DNA of 64,000 nt from Thermincola carboxydiphila (GCA_016841325.1 JAENZJ010000013.1:42555-106554), one strand, 5' to 3'; counted from the first letter of the stretch, positions 34,915 through 43,660 are shown. Notes: generated by a model from the sequence alone, not told the origin. Made by a program: numbers and translations.

Positions 34915-35652
34915 ATGAAAGGATGCATATTTTTGAAAGATAAGATAAGGTTAGACAAGTTACTGGCCAACTCCGGACTGGGTTCCCGAAAGGAAATAAA
35001 GAAAACTGTCCGTGAGGGTAAAGTTGCCGTTAATGGCACAATAGTCACAGACAGTTCTGTTCATGTGCATCCCGGAGAGGATATGATTACCTTTGACGGG
35101 GTTGTGGTTAATTACAGGGAGTTTATTTACCTTATGCTAAATAAGCCCGGGGGCTTTGTTTCGGCAACTGTTGACCACAGGGAGAACACAGTTATTGAAC
35201 TGGTGCCGGAGCGGTTCCGGCATTTTGAATTATTTCCGGTCGGCAGGCTGGACAAGGACACAGAGGGCCTTCTTCTGCTTACCAATGACGGGAAGCTGGC
35301 TCATGAACTGCTGGCACCCAGAAAACATGTCCCCAAGACTTATTTCGTCAAAATAGGAGGCAGGATAACTGAGGAGCATAAAAAACGTTTTGCCGAAGGT
35401 ATTGTCCTGGATGACGGTTATATGACAATGCCGTCCCGGCTGAGCTTATTGAAATCCGGTGATGTTTCCGAAGCTGAGGTTGTCATCCACGAAGGTAAGT
35501 ACCACCAGGTAAAGAGGATGTTCGGGGCCCTGGGGCTTCCTGTTGTTTACCTGAAAAGGACTGCCATGGGCAGCCTCACCCTGGATGAATCCCTGGCACC
35601 GGGAGAGATACGGGAGCTAAGTGCAGAGGAATTGGCCCTGCTGAAAACTTAA
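34915..35652 (+). CDS. RsuA/RluB-family rRNA pseudouridine synthase
   Basis: 245 aa. N-terminal S4 RNA-binding domain (IRLDKLLANSGLGSRKEIKK) and a pseudouridine synthase domain with LNKPGG, the catalytic Asp in VGRLDKDTEGLLLLTNDG, and YHQVKRMFGALG. It modifies a uridine in 16S or 23S rRNA. The start is uncertain: ATG 34915 lies right behind a tandem repeat, and TTG 34933 (MKDKIRLDK) is also possible. Confidence 0.9.
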   Translation: MKGCIFLKDKIRLDKLLANSGLGSRKEIKKTVREGKVAVNGTIVTDSSVHVHPGEDMITFDGVVVNYREFIYLMLNKPGGFVSATVDHRENTVIELVPERFRHFELFPVGRLDKDTEGLLLLTNDGKLAHELLAPRKHVPKTYFVKIGGRITEEHKKRFAEGIVLDDGYMTMPSRLSLLKSGDVSEAEVVIHEGKYHQVKRMFGALGLPVVYLKRTAMGSLTLDESLAPGEIRELSAEELALLKT

Positions 35653-35653
35653 C

Positions 35654-37075
35654 CTAAAAAATCCGCTTCTTTTTCTCCCCGGCCAGCCAGTCCACAAACT
35701 GGCGGGCTGTCCGCCCGGAACGCCCGTTGTAACGCAGTTCCCACTGCAGAGCCTGGCGATGCAGTTCTTCCCTGGGGATATCGATTCCCGCCTGTTTGGC
35801 CAGTCCCTCCACGATTGCCAGGTACTCTGACTGGGCAGGTGAGGTAAAGGTTACCGTAATCCCGAACCGGTCTGCCAGGGACAGTTTTTCCTGAAGGGTA
35901 TCCTGAATCCGTTTTTCATCATCTGCTGCGGTATCCTCCCTGTCACTGAACCTCTCTTTAATCAGGTGCCTCCTGTTGGAAGTGGCATAAATCAGCACAT
36001 TTTCCGGCCTGGCTTCCAGTCCTCCTTCCAGAAGCGCCTTCAGGTATTTGTACTCGGAGTCGTTTTCTTCAAAAGAAAGGTCATCAATAAAGATAATAAA
36101 CTTCTGCACCCGCTGCCTCAGGAGCTTTATTATTTTTGGGAAGTCGGCCAGGTCCTGTTTGGAAACCTCTATCAGACGCAGGCCCATGGGACCGAAGCGG
36201 TGCAGCAGGGCCTTTACTGTTGAGGATTTTCCGGTTCCCCGGTCGCCGTAAAGCAGGATGTTATTGGCCGGAAGGCCCTGGAGCAGTTTTTCGGTATTAT
36301 TAATGATAATTTTCCTTTCACTGCGGTACCCGAACAGGTTATCAAAGGTCACCGGGTCTGGCTCAGCAATGCCCTGAAAACAGCCTATGCCTTTATTTCG
36401 GACCCAGCGCAGGGCGCGGTATGTACCGAAGATTCCGGCCCCGTTTTCGCGGTAAAACCCGGCCAGGTCAGGCAGGAGTGAATGCCAGTCCCCGGAACCG
36501 GCCAGCCTGTTGATAAGCTCCGGGCCGGTACCGGGAGCAGGGCCGGTATCTGTACCGGAATTGGCATCAGCAGCTCCTGTTTTGTCAACGGTTTTGTCCC
36601 AACCGGGCAGCATGTCCAGGGAAGGGATATCAGTGAAACAGGAAACCAGGTCCCTGACCCTGCTTTTAACCATGTGGCGGACAGTCCTTGGGTCCATTGC
36701 AGCCAGGACAGACAGGTTAGTCAGGTCTGCCCCGGCAGCCTGCCTGAGGACAGGGTCAATCCTGTCCCAGGGTAACAACTCTGCTGTCCGGCTGAATGGG
36801 TTTTCATCTTTGAGGACAAAATTGAGCAGAAAATACTGCCAGGCATTACCGTTAAAACTGGACGGGACATTGATGGCCAGGAGGCTGTGGACCAGTTCGT
36901 AGTAAGCCTCCAGCAGCGTCTCCGGCGCAGTGTTATCCATATTGACCAAATCAATAAGGTGTATAAAAGAATTGTAGACCTGCTCATTTTTTAGGCTGTG
37001 GTAGACTGCCAGCTGCCGCCCGGCGAAGGCAGCTGCAGTAAATTTATTTTTTAGTACAGAATCAGGACGGAACAA
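35654..37075 (-). CDS. DUF815-family AAA+ ATPase
   Basis: 473 aa. The N-terminal half is helical and unassigned; the C-terminal half is a DUF815 AAA+ module with Walker A GDRGTGKSST, Walker B FIIFIDDLSFE, and a sensor-like YATSNRRHLI. These ATPases are common in Bacillota, with unknown role. The TTG at 37075 is chosen because AAAGGAGG lies 7 bp before it on the minus strand; an upstream GTG would place that site inside the gene. A Gly/Thr/Pro-rich linker (GTDTGPAPGTGPE) sits near residue 190. Confidence 0.85.
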   Translation of the reverse strand: MFRPDSVLKNKFTAAAFAGRQLAVYHSLKNEQVYNSFIHLIDLVNMDNTAPETLLEAYYELVHSLLAINVPSSFNGNAWQYFLLNFVLKDENPFSRTAELLPWDRIDPVLRQAAGADLTNLSVLAAMDPRTVRHMVKSRVRDLVSCFTDIPSLDMLPGWDKTVDKTGAADANSGTDTGPAPGTGPELINRLAGSGDWHSLLPDLAGFYRENGAGIFGTYRALRWVRNKGIGCFQGIAEPDPVTFDNLFGYRSERKIIINNTEKLLQGLPANNILLYGDRGTGKSSTVKALLHRFGPMGLRLIEVSKQDLADFPKIIKLLRQRVQKFIIFIDDLSFEENDSEYKYLKALLEGGLEARPENVLIYATSNRRHLIKERFSDREDTAADDEKRIQDTLQEKLSLADRFGITVTFTSPAQSEYLAIVEGLAKQAGIDIPREELHRQALQWELRYNGRSGRTARQFVDWLAGEKKKRIF

Positions 37076-37412
37076 TAAAAAACCTCCTTTGCAAGTAAAA
37101 AATACCGACACTTTTTATTATCGTCAAAATTTATTTATTCTTGACAGCATGTCACTGCTTTTAGAACAGTCCCAGGCGCATTGTTATCCGCAATGCGCCT
37201 GTTTTTTATGTCCTTTCCCCTTCTATTATGTTTTTTGAGCGGCCGGCGTATTTGTGTCAGATTGCCGGATTAGCTCTCTTTTTTAAAGGAGTCACCCCAA
37301 AATCACCCCCCTTTCTTAGATTGCTATCATACTAAGGGTGATTACATAAACAAAAACAACAATCATAATAAGTTTAATTGCTGTAAAAAAGTGATGATTG
37401 TGAGGGAGTTAT
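37076..37412. other. Divergent intergenic region
   Basis: 337 bp without a gene, AT-rich. It holds a terminator-like hairpin (37173-37207) and short direct words (CACCCC at about 37292 and 37304) upstream of the AraC-type gene. A TTGACA at 37140 lies 28 bp before the hairpin, but no convincing -10 follows. Confidence 0.5.
37173..37207 (+). terminator. Orphan terminator-like hairpin
   Basis: CAGGCGCATTG / CAATGCGCCTG with a short loop and six T on the plus strand. No plus-strand gene lies upstream within 1.5 kb, so it might end an unannotated small RNA or attenuate the AraC-type gene. Confidence 0.65.
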
Positions 37413-37865
37413 ATGTATCTGCAAAGCCTTTCAGGGGTGTATGTGTCAGAAAAAAATGATATCGTCTCAGAAAAAAATGATATCCTCTCAGAAGAAAACG
37501 GTATTGTGTCAGAAGAAACAAACGGTATAAATAAGGCCATAGAGTTTTTGAAGGAAAACTACACTGGGGATTATTCACTGGATGATGTAGCGCGGGTAGC
37601 CAGTTTCAGTCCCTTCCATTTTATCAGGGTATTCAAAGCATATACCGGAAAAACCCCTTACCGCTACCTCCTGGACTTTAAGATTGAAAAGGCTCGGGAG
37701 ATGCTGGAGTCAGAATGCCGGTCCGTTACTGATATATGCTTTTCCTGTGGCTTTAACAGTCTAAGTCATTTTACTTCGGTATTCAAGAAGAAAGTTGGAG
37801 CTGCCCCTTCTGAATACAGGAGAAAAATCAATGACTCCGGGGTCCGGAAGGGTGTACAACATTAA
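37413..37865 (+). CDS. AraC-type DNA-binding protein with N-terminal repeats
   Basis: 150 aa. Only the DNA-binding half of AraC regulators is present: two helix-turn-helix motifs (YSLDDVARVASFSPFHFIRVF and SVTDICFSCGFNSLSHFTSVFK, then GAAPSEYR). In place of a sensor domain, residues 11-37 are a heptad-like repeat of VSEKNDI (twice), LSEENGI and VSEETNGI, built of 21-bp DNA repeats. GTGAGGGAG lies before ATG 37413. Target genes unknown. Confidence 0.82.
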   Translation: MYLQSLSGVYVSEKNDIVSEKNDILSEENGIVSEETNGINKAIEFLKENYTGDYSLDDVARVASFSPFHFIRVFKAYTGKTPYRYLLDFKIEKAREMLESECRSVTDICFSCGFNSLSHFTSVFKKKVGAAPSEYRRKINDSGVRKGVQH

Positions 37866-37995
37866 ATCCGTCTGAGATCTTTTGGCGGGTCATTTGACAG
37901 GTACACTGAAGGAAGTTACTGCAGGCTGTCGAATATAGAGAGGTGGTAGAATAGAATCAATAACGTCACAAATGTTACAGGAGCAAAAAATCCAA

Positions 37996-38871
37996 ATGGA
38001 AATTATCTGCATATTAAACCCTGCGGCAGGCCGGGAAACTGCCCCGCGATTGTGGAAACAGGCGCGAAAAAATCTTGCCGCCCGTGGTTGTGTGATAGAT
38101 ACCCTGACAACTACAGGGCCGGGTGATGCTGCCCGGCTGGCAAAACAGGTAATTGCCCAGGGGGCCGGGACAATTATTGCCGCCGGCGGGGACGGCACCG
38201 TAAACGAAATCACAGGGGCTGCCGCCGGGACTGAGGTTAAGGTGGCCCTGGCTCCATTCGGTACGGGAAATGACCTGGCCCGGGGGTTGGGTATACCAAG
38301 GCGCTCACTTGAGTGGGCAGAAAGGTTTCCATCGTTTGGGGTTAGAAAACTGGACCTGGGAATGGTGAATGGCAGGTATTTTGTAAACCAGGCGGGTTTT
38401 GGCTTTGATGCCCGGGTTGGTCATAAAGTCAACACAGGTGTGGGGTTTCTGACAGGAAAACCTGCTTACCTGGCAGCCGTTGCTTCATGCTTAAGGGACC
38501 TGAGCCCGGTGGGAGCAGAGATATCGGTAGATGGTAGTACTATATGCCAGAAGGTGATCATGGCTGCCTTTGCCAATAATGTTTTTATAGGCGGAGGCCT
38601 GAGGCTGGCGCCTTCGGCTATACCTGATGACGGAATGCTGGACCTGATTGTTATAGGAGAGATTTCCCGCCTGGAGCTGTTGAAAGCATTTCCGATGCTT
38701 TTCAGCGGGAGCCACATAAATCACCCTGCAGTAAGTGTCCGGCGCGGAAAAAATTTTTCTCTCCATTCCGAAAGGCCTGAATATGCTCATACTGACGGAG
38801 AAATACATAAAACAGACAGGCTGGAAGTCAGTATCAAACCGGGGAGCCTGAATTTTCTGGTGCCTTTATAA
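37996..38871 (+). CDS. Diacylglycerol kinase family lipid kinase (YegS/DagK-like)
   Basis: About 291 aa. IICILNPAAGR at the N-terminus, nucleotide motif AAGGDGTVNEI, FGTGNDLARGLGIP, then DLGMVNGRYFVNQAGFGFDA and C-terminal DGEIHKTDRLEVSI. It phosphorylates a membrane lipid such as diacylglycerol. ATG 37996 matches the family start; an ATG at 37972 would add eight polar residues. Confidence 0.88.
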   Translation: MEIICILNPAAGRETAPRLWKQARKNLAARGCVIDTLTTTGPGDAARLAKQVIAQGAGTIIAAGGDGTVNEITGAAAGTEVKVALAPFGTGNDLARGLGIPRRSLEWAERFPSFGVRKLDLGMVNGRYFVNQAGFGFDARVGHKVNTGVGFLTGKPAYLAAVASCLRDLSPVGAEISVDGSTICQKVIMAAFANNVFIGGGLRLAPSAIPDDGMLDLIVIGEISRLELLKAFPMLFSGSHINHPAVSVRRGKNFSLHSERPEYAHTDGEIHKTDRLEVSIKPGSLNFLVPL

Positions 38872-38916
38872 TGAAAAACCCCGGCAAGTATCGCATACAT
38901 GCAGGGGTGTTTTAGT

Positions 38917-39546
38917 TTAGCCCGCTTTTTTAAATTCAAGGTATGAATAAACCGCTATTGACAACATGATGACAATAAACAGGGCAAAGGTGATATATGC
39001 ACTGACTACAGACCGGGAAAAGGCTGATATGAAGAAGACCAGTCCTGCCAAAACAAAGGCATATCCCCCAAACCTGTGGGTCTTTCTCCAGTTTTCCTCA
39101 CTGGCAAGGGTCCAGGGTATTTTGATGCCCACAAAGTAATTATGCCTTAACTTGGGCATTACATTGCCCAGGACAATTAAAGAAAGGCCTACCACAATTT
39201 TAACAAACATGCCGGTATCAATAATATATCCCATGGCCGCAGCTATTGAAATCCAGTGGACCGCGACAAGCATCATGACAATACTGACGGCAATTATACG
39301 GTAGCTTCCCATATGTTTATCATAGGATGCTTTGCCGGGGTCAATCCTGGGGGTAAACTTCATTAACAGGTAAACAGCTAATGGCAAAATTGCGGTAAAG
39401 AACACAAAGTTCTTACTTCCGGTGTTGTCAACTTCACCTTTAACGTTCCAATGCAGGGGAATGGTATCCGGTAAACTCGGGTAAATAACCAGAGTGGCAA
39501 TAACAGATAACATAATTAATGCAATCACAGTTTTACTAATTTTCAT
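38917..39546 (-). CDS. sdpI: SdpI/DUF1648 membrane immunity-type protein
   Basis: 209 aa, six membrane segments. DUF1648 start LPDTIPLHWNVKGEVDNTGSK and the SdpI part with NVMPKLRHNYFVGIKIPWTL, SEENWRKTHRFGG. In Bacillus, SdpI protects against the SdpC killing peptide and signals to SdpR. Here only sdpR is beside it (11-bp overlap) and no sdpC-like toxin is seen, so it may give immunity to others or serve another role. Confidence 0.88.
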   Translation of the reverse strand: MKISKTVIALIMLSVIATLVIYPSLPDTIPLHWNVKGEVDNTGSKNFVFFTAILPLAVYLLMKFTPRIDPGKASYDKHMGSYRIIAVSIVMMLVAVHWISIAAAMGYIIDTGMFVKIVVGLSLIVLGNVMPKLRHNYFVGIKIPWTLASEENWRKTHRFGGYAFVLAGLVFFISAFSRSVVSAYITFALFIVIMLSIAVYSYLEFKKAG

Positions 39547-39817
39547 CCAAACCGCCTCCTTTATCTCCTTTGAATTCCAGAAACCAGGACATTACATCCT
39601 GAAAAACTGTTGTATTCAGTGAATAGATTACATGCTGACCCTGTTTTTCATTTATTACCAGCCCGGCATTTTTTAATACATCCAGATGATGGCTGATACT
39701 CGGTTTGCTGATATCGAAACGGTCGGCAATCTCCCCGGCCGACATGTCCCGCTCCCTGAGGTCCCTGAGTATTTTTCGCCGGGTCTTATCTGATAGCGCT
39801 TTAAATGCTTTGTCCAA
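39536..39817 (-). CDS. sdpR: ArsR-family autorepressor SdpR
   Basis: 93 aa winged-helix protein: KALSDKTRRKILRDLRERDMSAGEIADRF, SKPSISHHLDVLKNAGLV, KQGQHVIYSLN. It has no metal-binding cysteines. The sdpR-sdpI order matches Bacillus, where SdpR represses the pair until SdpI sequesters it. An inverted repeat at 39853-39868 is the probable operator. The ATG has GGAGGGAAAG upstream on the minus strand. Confidence 0.88.
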   Translation of the reverse strand: MDKAFKALSDKTRRKILRDLRERDMSAGEIADRFDISKPSISHHLDVLKNAGLVINEKQGQHVIYSLNTTVFQDVMSWFLEFKGDKGGGLDEN

Positions 39818-39852
39818 TGCTCTTTCCCTCCTTCATTTAGAAATTTAAATAA

Positions 39853-39868
39853 TTAGACAAACATCTAA
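39853..39868. promoter_or_regulatory. Probable SdpR operator
   Basis: TTAGA-N6-TCTAA inverted repeat (plus strand TTAGACAAACATCTAA) 35 bp upstream of sdpR in an AT-rich promoter region. Confidence 0.45.
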
Positions 39869-39948
39869 ATATCTTGCTTTAATATTAGCACAGGAGATGC
39901 TGCCTGTCAAGAGAACCGAAACAGAGCCACATTTTTTCTCCGGAAAAC

Positions 39949-39977
39949 TTGCAATTTCTGCCACAATATGTTATTGT
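39949..39977 (+). promoter_or_regulatory. Putative promoter of the cold shock gene
   Basis: TTGCAA-N17-TATTGT. If used, it gives a 5' leader of about 115 nt before the cold shock ORF, typical for csp mRNAs. Confidence 0.4.
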
Positions 39978-40097
39978 TAATTCACGTGTTAAAGGGTTCA
40001 AAACGCAAAACCATTTTTGGCCTCTGATTTATCGGTATTGGGCAAAAAGATTTTGAGTTTTAACTTTTTGATCAGTCTGTATAAAGGAGGTTTTAAA

Positions 40098-40295
40098 ATG
40101 GAAGGTAAAGTAAAATGGTTTAACGCTGAAAAAGGCTTTGGTTTTATCGAAGCAGAAGAAGGCGGCGATGTGTTCGTTCATTTTTCAGCTATTCAGAGTG
40201 ATGGCTTTAAGACTCTTGACGAAGGTCAGGAAGTTTCATTTGACATCGTTGAAGGTAACCGCGGTCCGCAGGCTGCCAATGTTGTCCGCAAATAA
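40098..40295 (+). CDS. Cold shock protein (CspA family)
   Basis: 65 aa OB-fold RNA chaperone. RNP1 [16 protein letters not shown] and RNP2 [10 protein letters not shown] are intact; it ends [14 protein letters not shown] 40098 has AAAGGAGG 8 bp upstream, typical of strongly translated csp genes. It is followed by a terminator. The long leader may regulate expression with temperature, as in other csp genes. Confidence 0.95.
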   Translation: MEGKVKWFNAEKGFGFIEAEEGGDVFVHFSAIQSDGFKTLDEGQEVSFDIVEGNRGPQAANVVRK

Positions 40296-40311
40296 ATAAG
40301 ACAGACAGGTT

Positions 40312-40345
40312 AAGGGCATTTCCCCACGGGGAAGTGCCCTTTTTA
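40312..40345 (+). terminator. Rho-independent terminator after csp
   Basis: AAGGGCATTTCCCC / GGGGAAGTGCCCTT with an ACG loop and five T. Confidence 0.88.
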
Positions 40346-40367
40346 TTCCTTTACCTTATGATGTGCA

Positions 40368-42224
40368 TCACATATGATGTGCCTCACAATCTTTCAGATG
40401 GAAGGGAACTGTGGTTACAACAACATCGGTCCTAAATACTAATATGTTTTGCAGCATTAAACCGGTCTGGTTATGCAAAAACCTGTGCCACCACTTGCAG
40501 GTTACAAACTCAGGTATTAAAACTGTAACGACTTCTCCCGGTTCCTTGTCTCTGTCAACATTGGTTATGTATTCAACCAATGGGTCAAAAACGGACCTGA
40601 AGGGAGATTCAATAACCACCAGTTCAACATCCGGATTCCATGTTTCCCATTTCTTCCGGAACTTCTCTGTGAATTCTTTATCAGTACTAATGTGAATAAC
40701 CGTTATATCATCACTGATTTCTTTGGCATAATCCAATGTATTGGCGACAACATTTGTCAGGCTTGCTGCAGGGATTATAACCTTATGCTGAAGACCGTCA
40801 TTGTGATGGTAATTATCAAAATCCAGCTGTTTTTTAATATCAATATAATGCTGGTTGACGGCCTTGAATGAAAATACCATTACAGGTACCAGCAGCAGTA
40901 CCACCCATGCCCCATGAGTGAATTTTGTTACGGCTACAACTAAGGTGACCGTACCGGTAACAATAGCGCCAAGCCCGTTTATGAAAAGGTTTATTCGCCA
41001 ATTGCCTGTTTTATGGGACAGCCATCTCTTTACCATTCCAGACTGGGACAGGGTAAATGAAGTAAAAACTCCAACTGCATACAGGGGGATTAACCTTGTT
41101 GTTATCCCTTCAAATATAATCAGGAGAAGACAGGCAAGAACTCCAAGCAATACGATGCCATTACTGAATACCAACCGGTCTCCCCGCAGGGCCAGGTACC
41201 TTGGTAAAAAACCGTCCCGGGCCATCAGGGAGGCTAGTGTTGGAAACCCGGCAAAAGCAGTATTGGCTGCCAGTGCCAGGATTAAGAATGTGCTGGCCTG
41301 AAATAAGTAAAAAACAAAACCATTACCAAAAACCAGCCTGGCAATTTGTGCAATTACAGTTATTTCATGGGATGGAACAGTATGAAAATACCTGGCAAGG
41401 AGTGACAGGCTGCTAAACATGATAAAAAGCATTACTGACAATATCGTTAATACCTTCTTGGCATTTTTGTTTTCCGGTTCTTTAAAATTGGGCACAGCAT
41501 TACTCACAGCTTCAACTCCGGTCAGGGCAGCACAACCTGATGCGAAAGCTCTCATGGTCAGCCATATCAAACCCAGTGAACCTAAATTGCTGTCAACAGG
41601 CTGGAAAACCGGAGCAGCAGGTACGGGTATCTTCAGAATAAAGACTTTATAAAAACCGGCCACTATTAATAATAACATTCCGGCAATAAATGCATATGTA
41701 GGGTAACTGAAAATAGTTGCTGATTCGGTAATTCCCCGAAGGTTAAAGATAACCAGTACAGCTACTGTAAGTAAACATAACTGAACCCTATAGTCTGCTG
41801 CAGGATGATAAGCCGATACAAATGCAGCCACTGCAGCCGAAACCGAAACAGCGACTGTCAGCACATAATCAAACAGCAATGCAGCTCCGGCAACTAAACC
41901 GTCATTTATCCCCAAGTGTTCTTTGGCCACAATATAAGCCCCGCCGCCACTCCTGGGAAAGGCATCAATTATCTTTTTATAACTGAAGGCTACAATAAAC
42001 AGAAGTATCGCAATTGCTCCGGAGATAGGGGTTATTAACTGAAAAGACATCAGTCCGATAACCGGGACCAGTATATGTAAAATCTCTTCAGAAGCATATG
42101 CCACTGAAGACAGGGCGTCAGAGGACAGAATAGCAAGCCCCTTAGGAACAGAAAAACGTTCATTGGCCAAACGGGCGGATTCCATAGGCCTGCCAATCAA
42201 TACTCTTCTAAGAAGCTTCAACAT
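40368..42224 (-). CDS. kimA: KimA-type potassium importer (APC superfamily)
   Basis: 618 aa with about 12 membrane segments followed by a cytoplasmic universal-stress-like domain of about 170 residues. Highly similar in layout and wording to Bacillus KimA: LAILSSDALSSVAYASEEIL, AFPRSGGGAYIVAKEHLG, GCAALTGVEAVSNAVP, RDGFLPRYLALRGDRLVFSNGIVLLG, and C-terminal WHRFLHNQTG. It should import K+ and be inhibited by c-di-AMP. ATG 42224 has GGAGAGG 8 bp upstream. No ydaO-type c-di-AMP riboswitch could be recognised in its leader. Confidence 0.88.
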   Translation of the reverse strand: MLKLLRRVLIGRPMESARLANERFSVPKGLAILSSDALSSVAYASEEILHILVPVIGLMSFQLITPISGAIAILLFIVAFSYKKIIDAFPRSGGGAYIVAKEHLGINDGLVAGAALLFDYVLTVAVSVSAAVAAFVSAYHPAADYRVQLCLLTVAVLVIFNLRGITESATIFSYPTYAFIAGMLLLIVAGFYKVFILKIPVPAAPVFQPVDSNLGSLGLIWLTMRAFASGCAALTGVEAVSNAVPNFKEPENKNAKKVLTILSVMLFIMFSSLSLLARYFHTVPSHEITVIAQIARLVFGNGFVFYLFQASTFLILALAANTAFAGFPTLASLMARDGFLPRYLALRGDRLVFSNGIVLLGVLACLLLIIFEGITTRLIPLYAVGVFTSFTLSQSGMVKRWLSHKTGNWRINLFINGLGAIVTGTVTLVVAVTKFTHGAWVVLLLVPVMVFSFKAVNQHYIDIKKQLDFDNYHHNDGLQHKVIIPAASLTNVVANTLDYAKEISDDITVIHISTDKEFTEKFRKKWETWNPDVELVVIESPFRSVFDPLVEYITNVDRDKEPGEVVTVLIPEFVTCKWWHRFLHNQTGLMLQNILVFRTDVVVTTVPFHLKDCEAHHM

Positions 42225-42613
42225 TGGTGACACCTCTCCATGGTTATTAATTAACTATTGTTTGCCCTTTTTGGAACGAGTCCCATGCTCTGACCAATCT
42301 TACTGATGAACGGGAAAAGAACCCCGATAGTGTAGATAATACTACTTTCGGATAACTTAATAAAGGACCGGGGATAACCAAAACTGACTGATTTGCTCCG
42401 ATTGTGACAGCATTTTGTCATAGACTGTTCACTACGTATCCGCAGCATTGTTTTCAAAACCGCACTCCGTTTTTCTTGGCCTGATACAAAAAACTTCGGA
42501 AACAACTGTGAATTTCCTTAAAATTTCACCTGGTGTTCACAAAACGGACACAGAGACTGCGTATACTAAGCCCCGTAGGCCAAAAAAAATTAAAGAAAGG
42601 AGGAGTGTAAGTC
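42225..42613. other. Divergent regulatory region kimA / YckD-like gene
   Basis: 389 bp without a convincing gene. It contains a TGACA-N6-TGTCA inverted repeat (42405-42420) and, near the right end, the direct-repeat operator and -10 of the YckD-like gene. The minus-strand leader of kimA shows no recognisable riboswitch fold by eye. Confidence 0.5.
42536..42567 (+). promoter_or_regulatory. OmpR/PhoB-type box plus -10, copy 1
   Basis: TTCACA-N5-GACACA (half-sites 11 bp apart) followed by TATACT 26 bp after the box start. The same box and spacing recur at 43539-43570, so it is probably bound by the response regulator encoded at 43661. Confidence 0.6.
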
Positions 42614-43258
42614 ATGAAGTATAAGAAAACTTTGAAGAGAGGGCTGGCCGGGGTTGTGGTTGGCGGGATGCTGCTGTCAGGCGGGATGGCTTTTGCTGAT
42701 GACACCGGTGATGCCAGGGTCCAAAACCCTGCGGGCAAATACTTCGCCGGGAAGATGATACAGGGGAAGGAAGGCATGTTCCCGGGCAAACGCCACCATA
42801 TGGTTGACAGGCGGGAAGAATTACAGGCGGTTCTTGAGCAAATGGTAAGGGAGGGGACTGTTGACCAGGCAAAAGCAGATGAAATCAAGGCATTCATAGA
42901 GAAAATGGGTGCTGAAAGACAGGCACAGATTGAAGAAATCCAGAAACTGACTCCTGAAGAGCGCAGGGCCTTATGGGAAGAACGCAAAAAAGACGGTCCT
43001 GCAGTAAGGCATGAAGCAAGGGAGGACCTGTTTACACAGTTGGTAGACAACCAGATAATATCCCAGGAGCAGGCTGATGCCATCAGAGACCGGATCCGGG
43101 AAAACGCAATTGCAAAGCAGCGTCAGGAAATGCAGGACAGTCTGAAGACAGTTGTGGAAAAAGGCGTCATATCACAGGAACAGGCCGATAAGGTAGTGAG
43201 CCGGTTTGAGGAAAACCGGAAAAACCATGAGGCCCTTTTGAGAAAACCAAGGATATGA
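42614..43258 (+). CDS. Secreted YckD/DUF2680-like protein, frameshifted near its end
   Basis: 214 aa to the first stop. Signal peptide (GLAGVVVGGMLLSGGMAFADD), then helical modules with a repeated motif: LEQMVREGTVDQAKADEI, LVDNQIISQEQADAI and VVEKGVISQEQADKV, separated by a LTPEERR motif. The reading frame breaks at a TTTT run (43236-43239). The shifted frame continues to 43410 with MTPEERRQYM, LVSDGTLTQGQADAIKEALP and a stop, clearly a fourth module. One missing T in the run would explain it: real mutation or sequence error. AAAGGAGGAG precedes the ATG. Probably regulated by the downstream two-component system. Confidence 0.75.
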   Translation: MKYKKTLKRGLAGVVVGGMLLSGGMAFADDTGDARVQNPAGKYFAGKMIQGKEGMFPGKRHHMVDRREELQAVLEQMVREGTVDQAKADEIKAFIEKMGAERQAQIEEIQKLTPEERRALWEERKKDGPAVRHEAREDLFTQLVDNQIISQEQADAIRDRIRENAIAKQRQEMQDSLKTVVEKGVISQEQADKVVSRFEENRKNHEALLRKPRI

Positions 43259-43452
43259 CCCCGGAAGAGCGGCGCCAATATATGATTGAAAACAAAGCAG
43301 GACTTAATCCCTTAAGCCAGCTTGTTTCTGATGGTACCCTTACCCAGGGGCAGGCTGATGCTATTAAGGAAGCGCTGCCGCACCACAGGGGTTTTAGGGG
43401 CGGCCGGTAAACTCTGAACTTAAGGGCAGCTCCTGTTTGGCTGTAAGACTAC

Positions 43453-43483
43453 AGAGTGGCAGATATGTTATATCTGTCACTCT
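43453..43483. repeat. Strong stem-loop without T-run
   Basis: AGAGTGGCAGATAT / ATATCTGTCACTCT with a GTT loop: 14 pairs, one of them G-U. Sited between the YckD-like gene and the regulator promoter; possible transcript end or mRNA stabiliser. Confidence 0.6.
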
Positions 43484-43538
43484 CTCAATGTATGGTCAAA
43501 AATGATAATTAATGATGCCCCTCCATTTTTGGGATTTG

Positions 43539-43570
43539 TTCACAAAATGGACACAATAATAGGTTAAACT
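43539..43570 (+). promoter_or_regulatory. OmpR/PhoB-type box plus -10, copy 2
   Basis: TTCACA-N5-GACACA followed by TAAACT at exactly the same 26-bp distance as in copy 1. It lies upstream of the response-regulator operon and suggests autoregulation. Confidence 0.6.
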
Positions 43571-43660
43571 AAAGAATTAAGGAAGTAAGTAACAATAATG
43601 GCATGCCTCCGACCCCAGCGTGGCCGGGTTGCATGGGAGCCTTTGCAGGAGTTGAGAAAC

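Noticed and set aside
42225..42505. c-di-AMP (ydaO) riboswitch and an 84-codon minus-strand ORF upstream of kimA
   Set aside because: No recognisable ydaO consensus blocks; the ORF lacks a ribosome binding site and protein-like composition.
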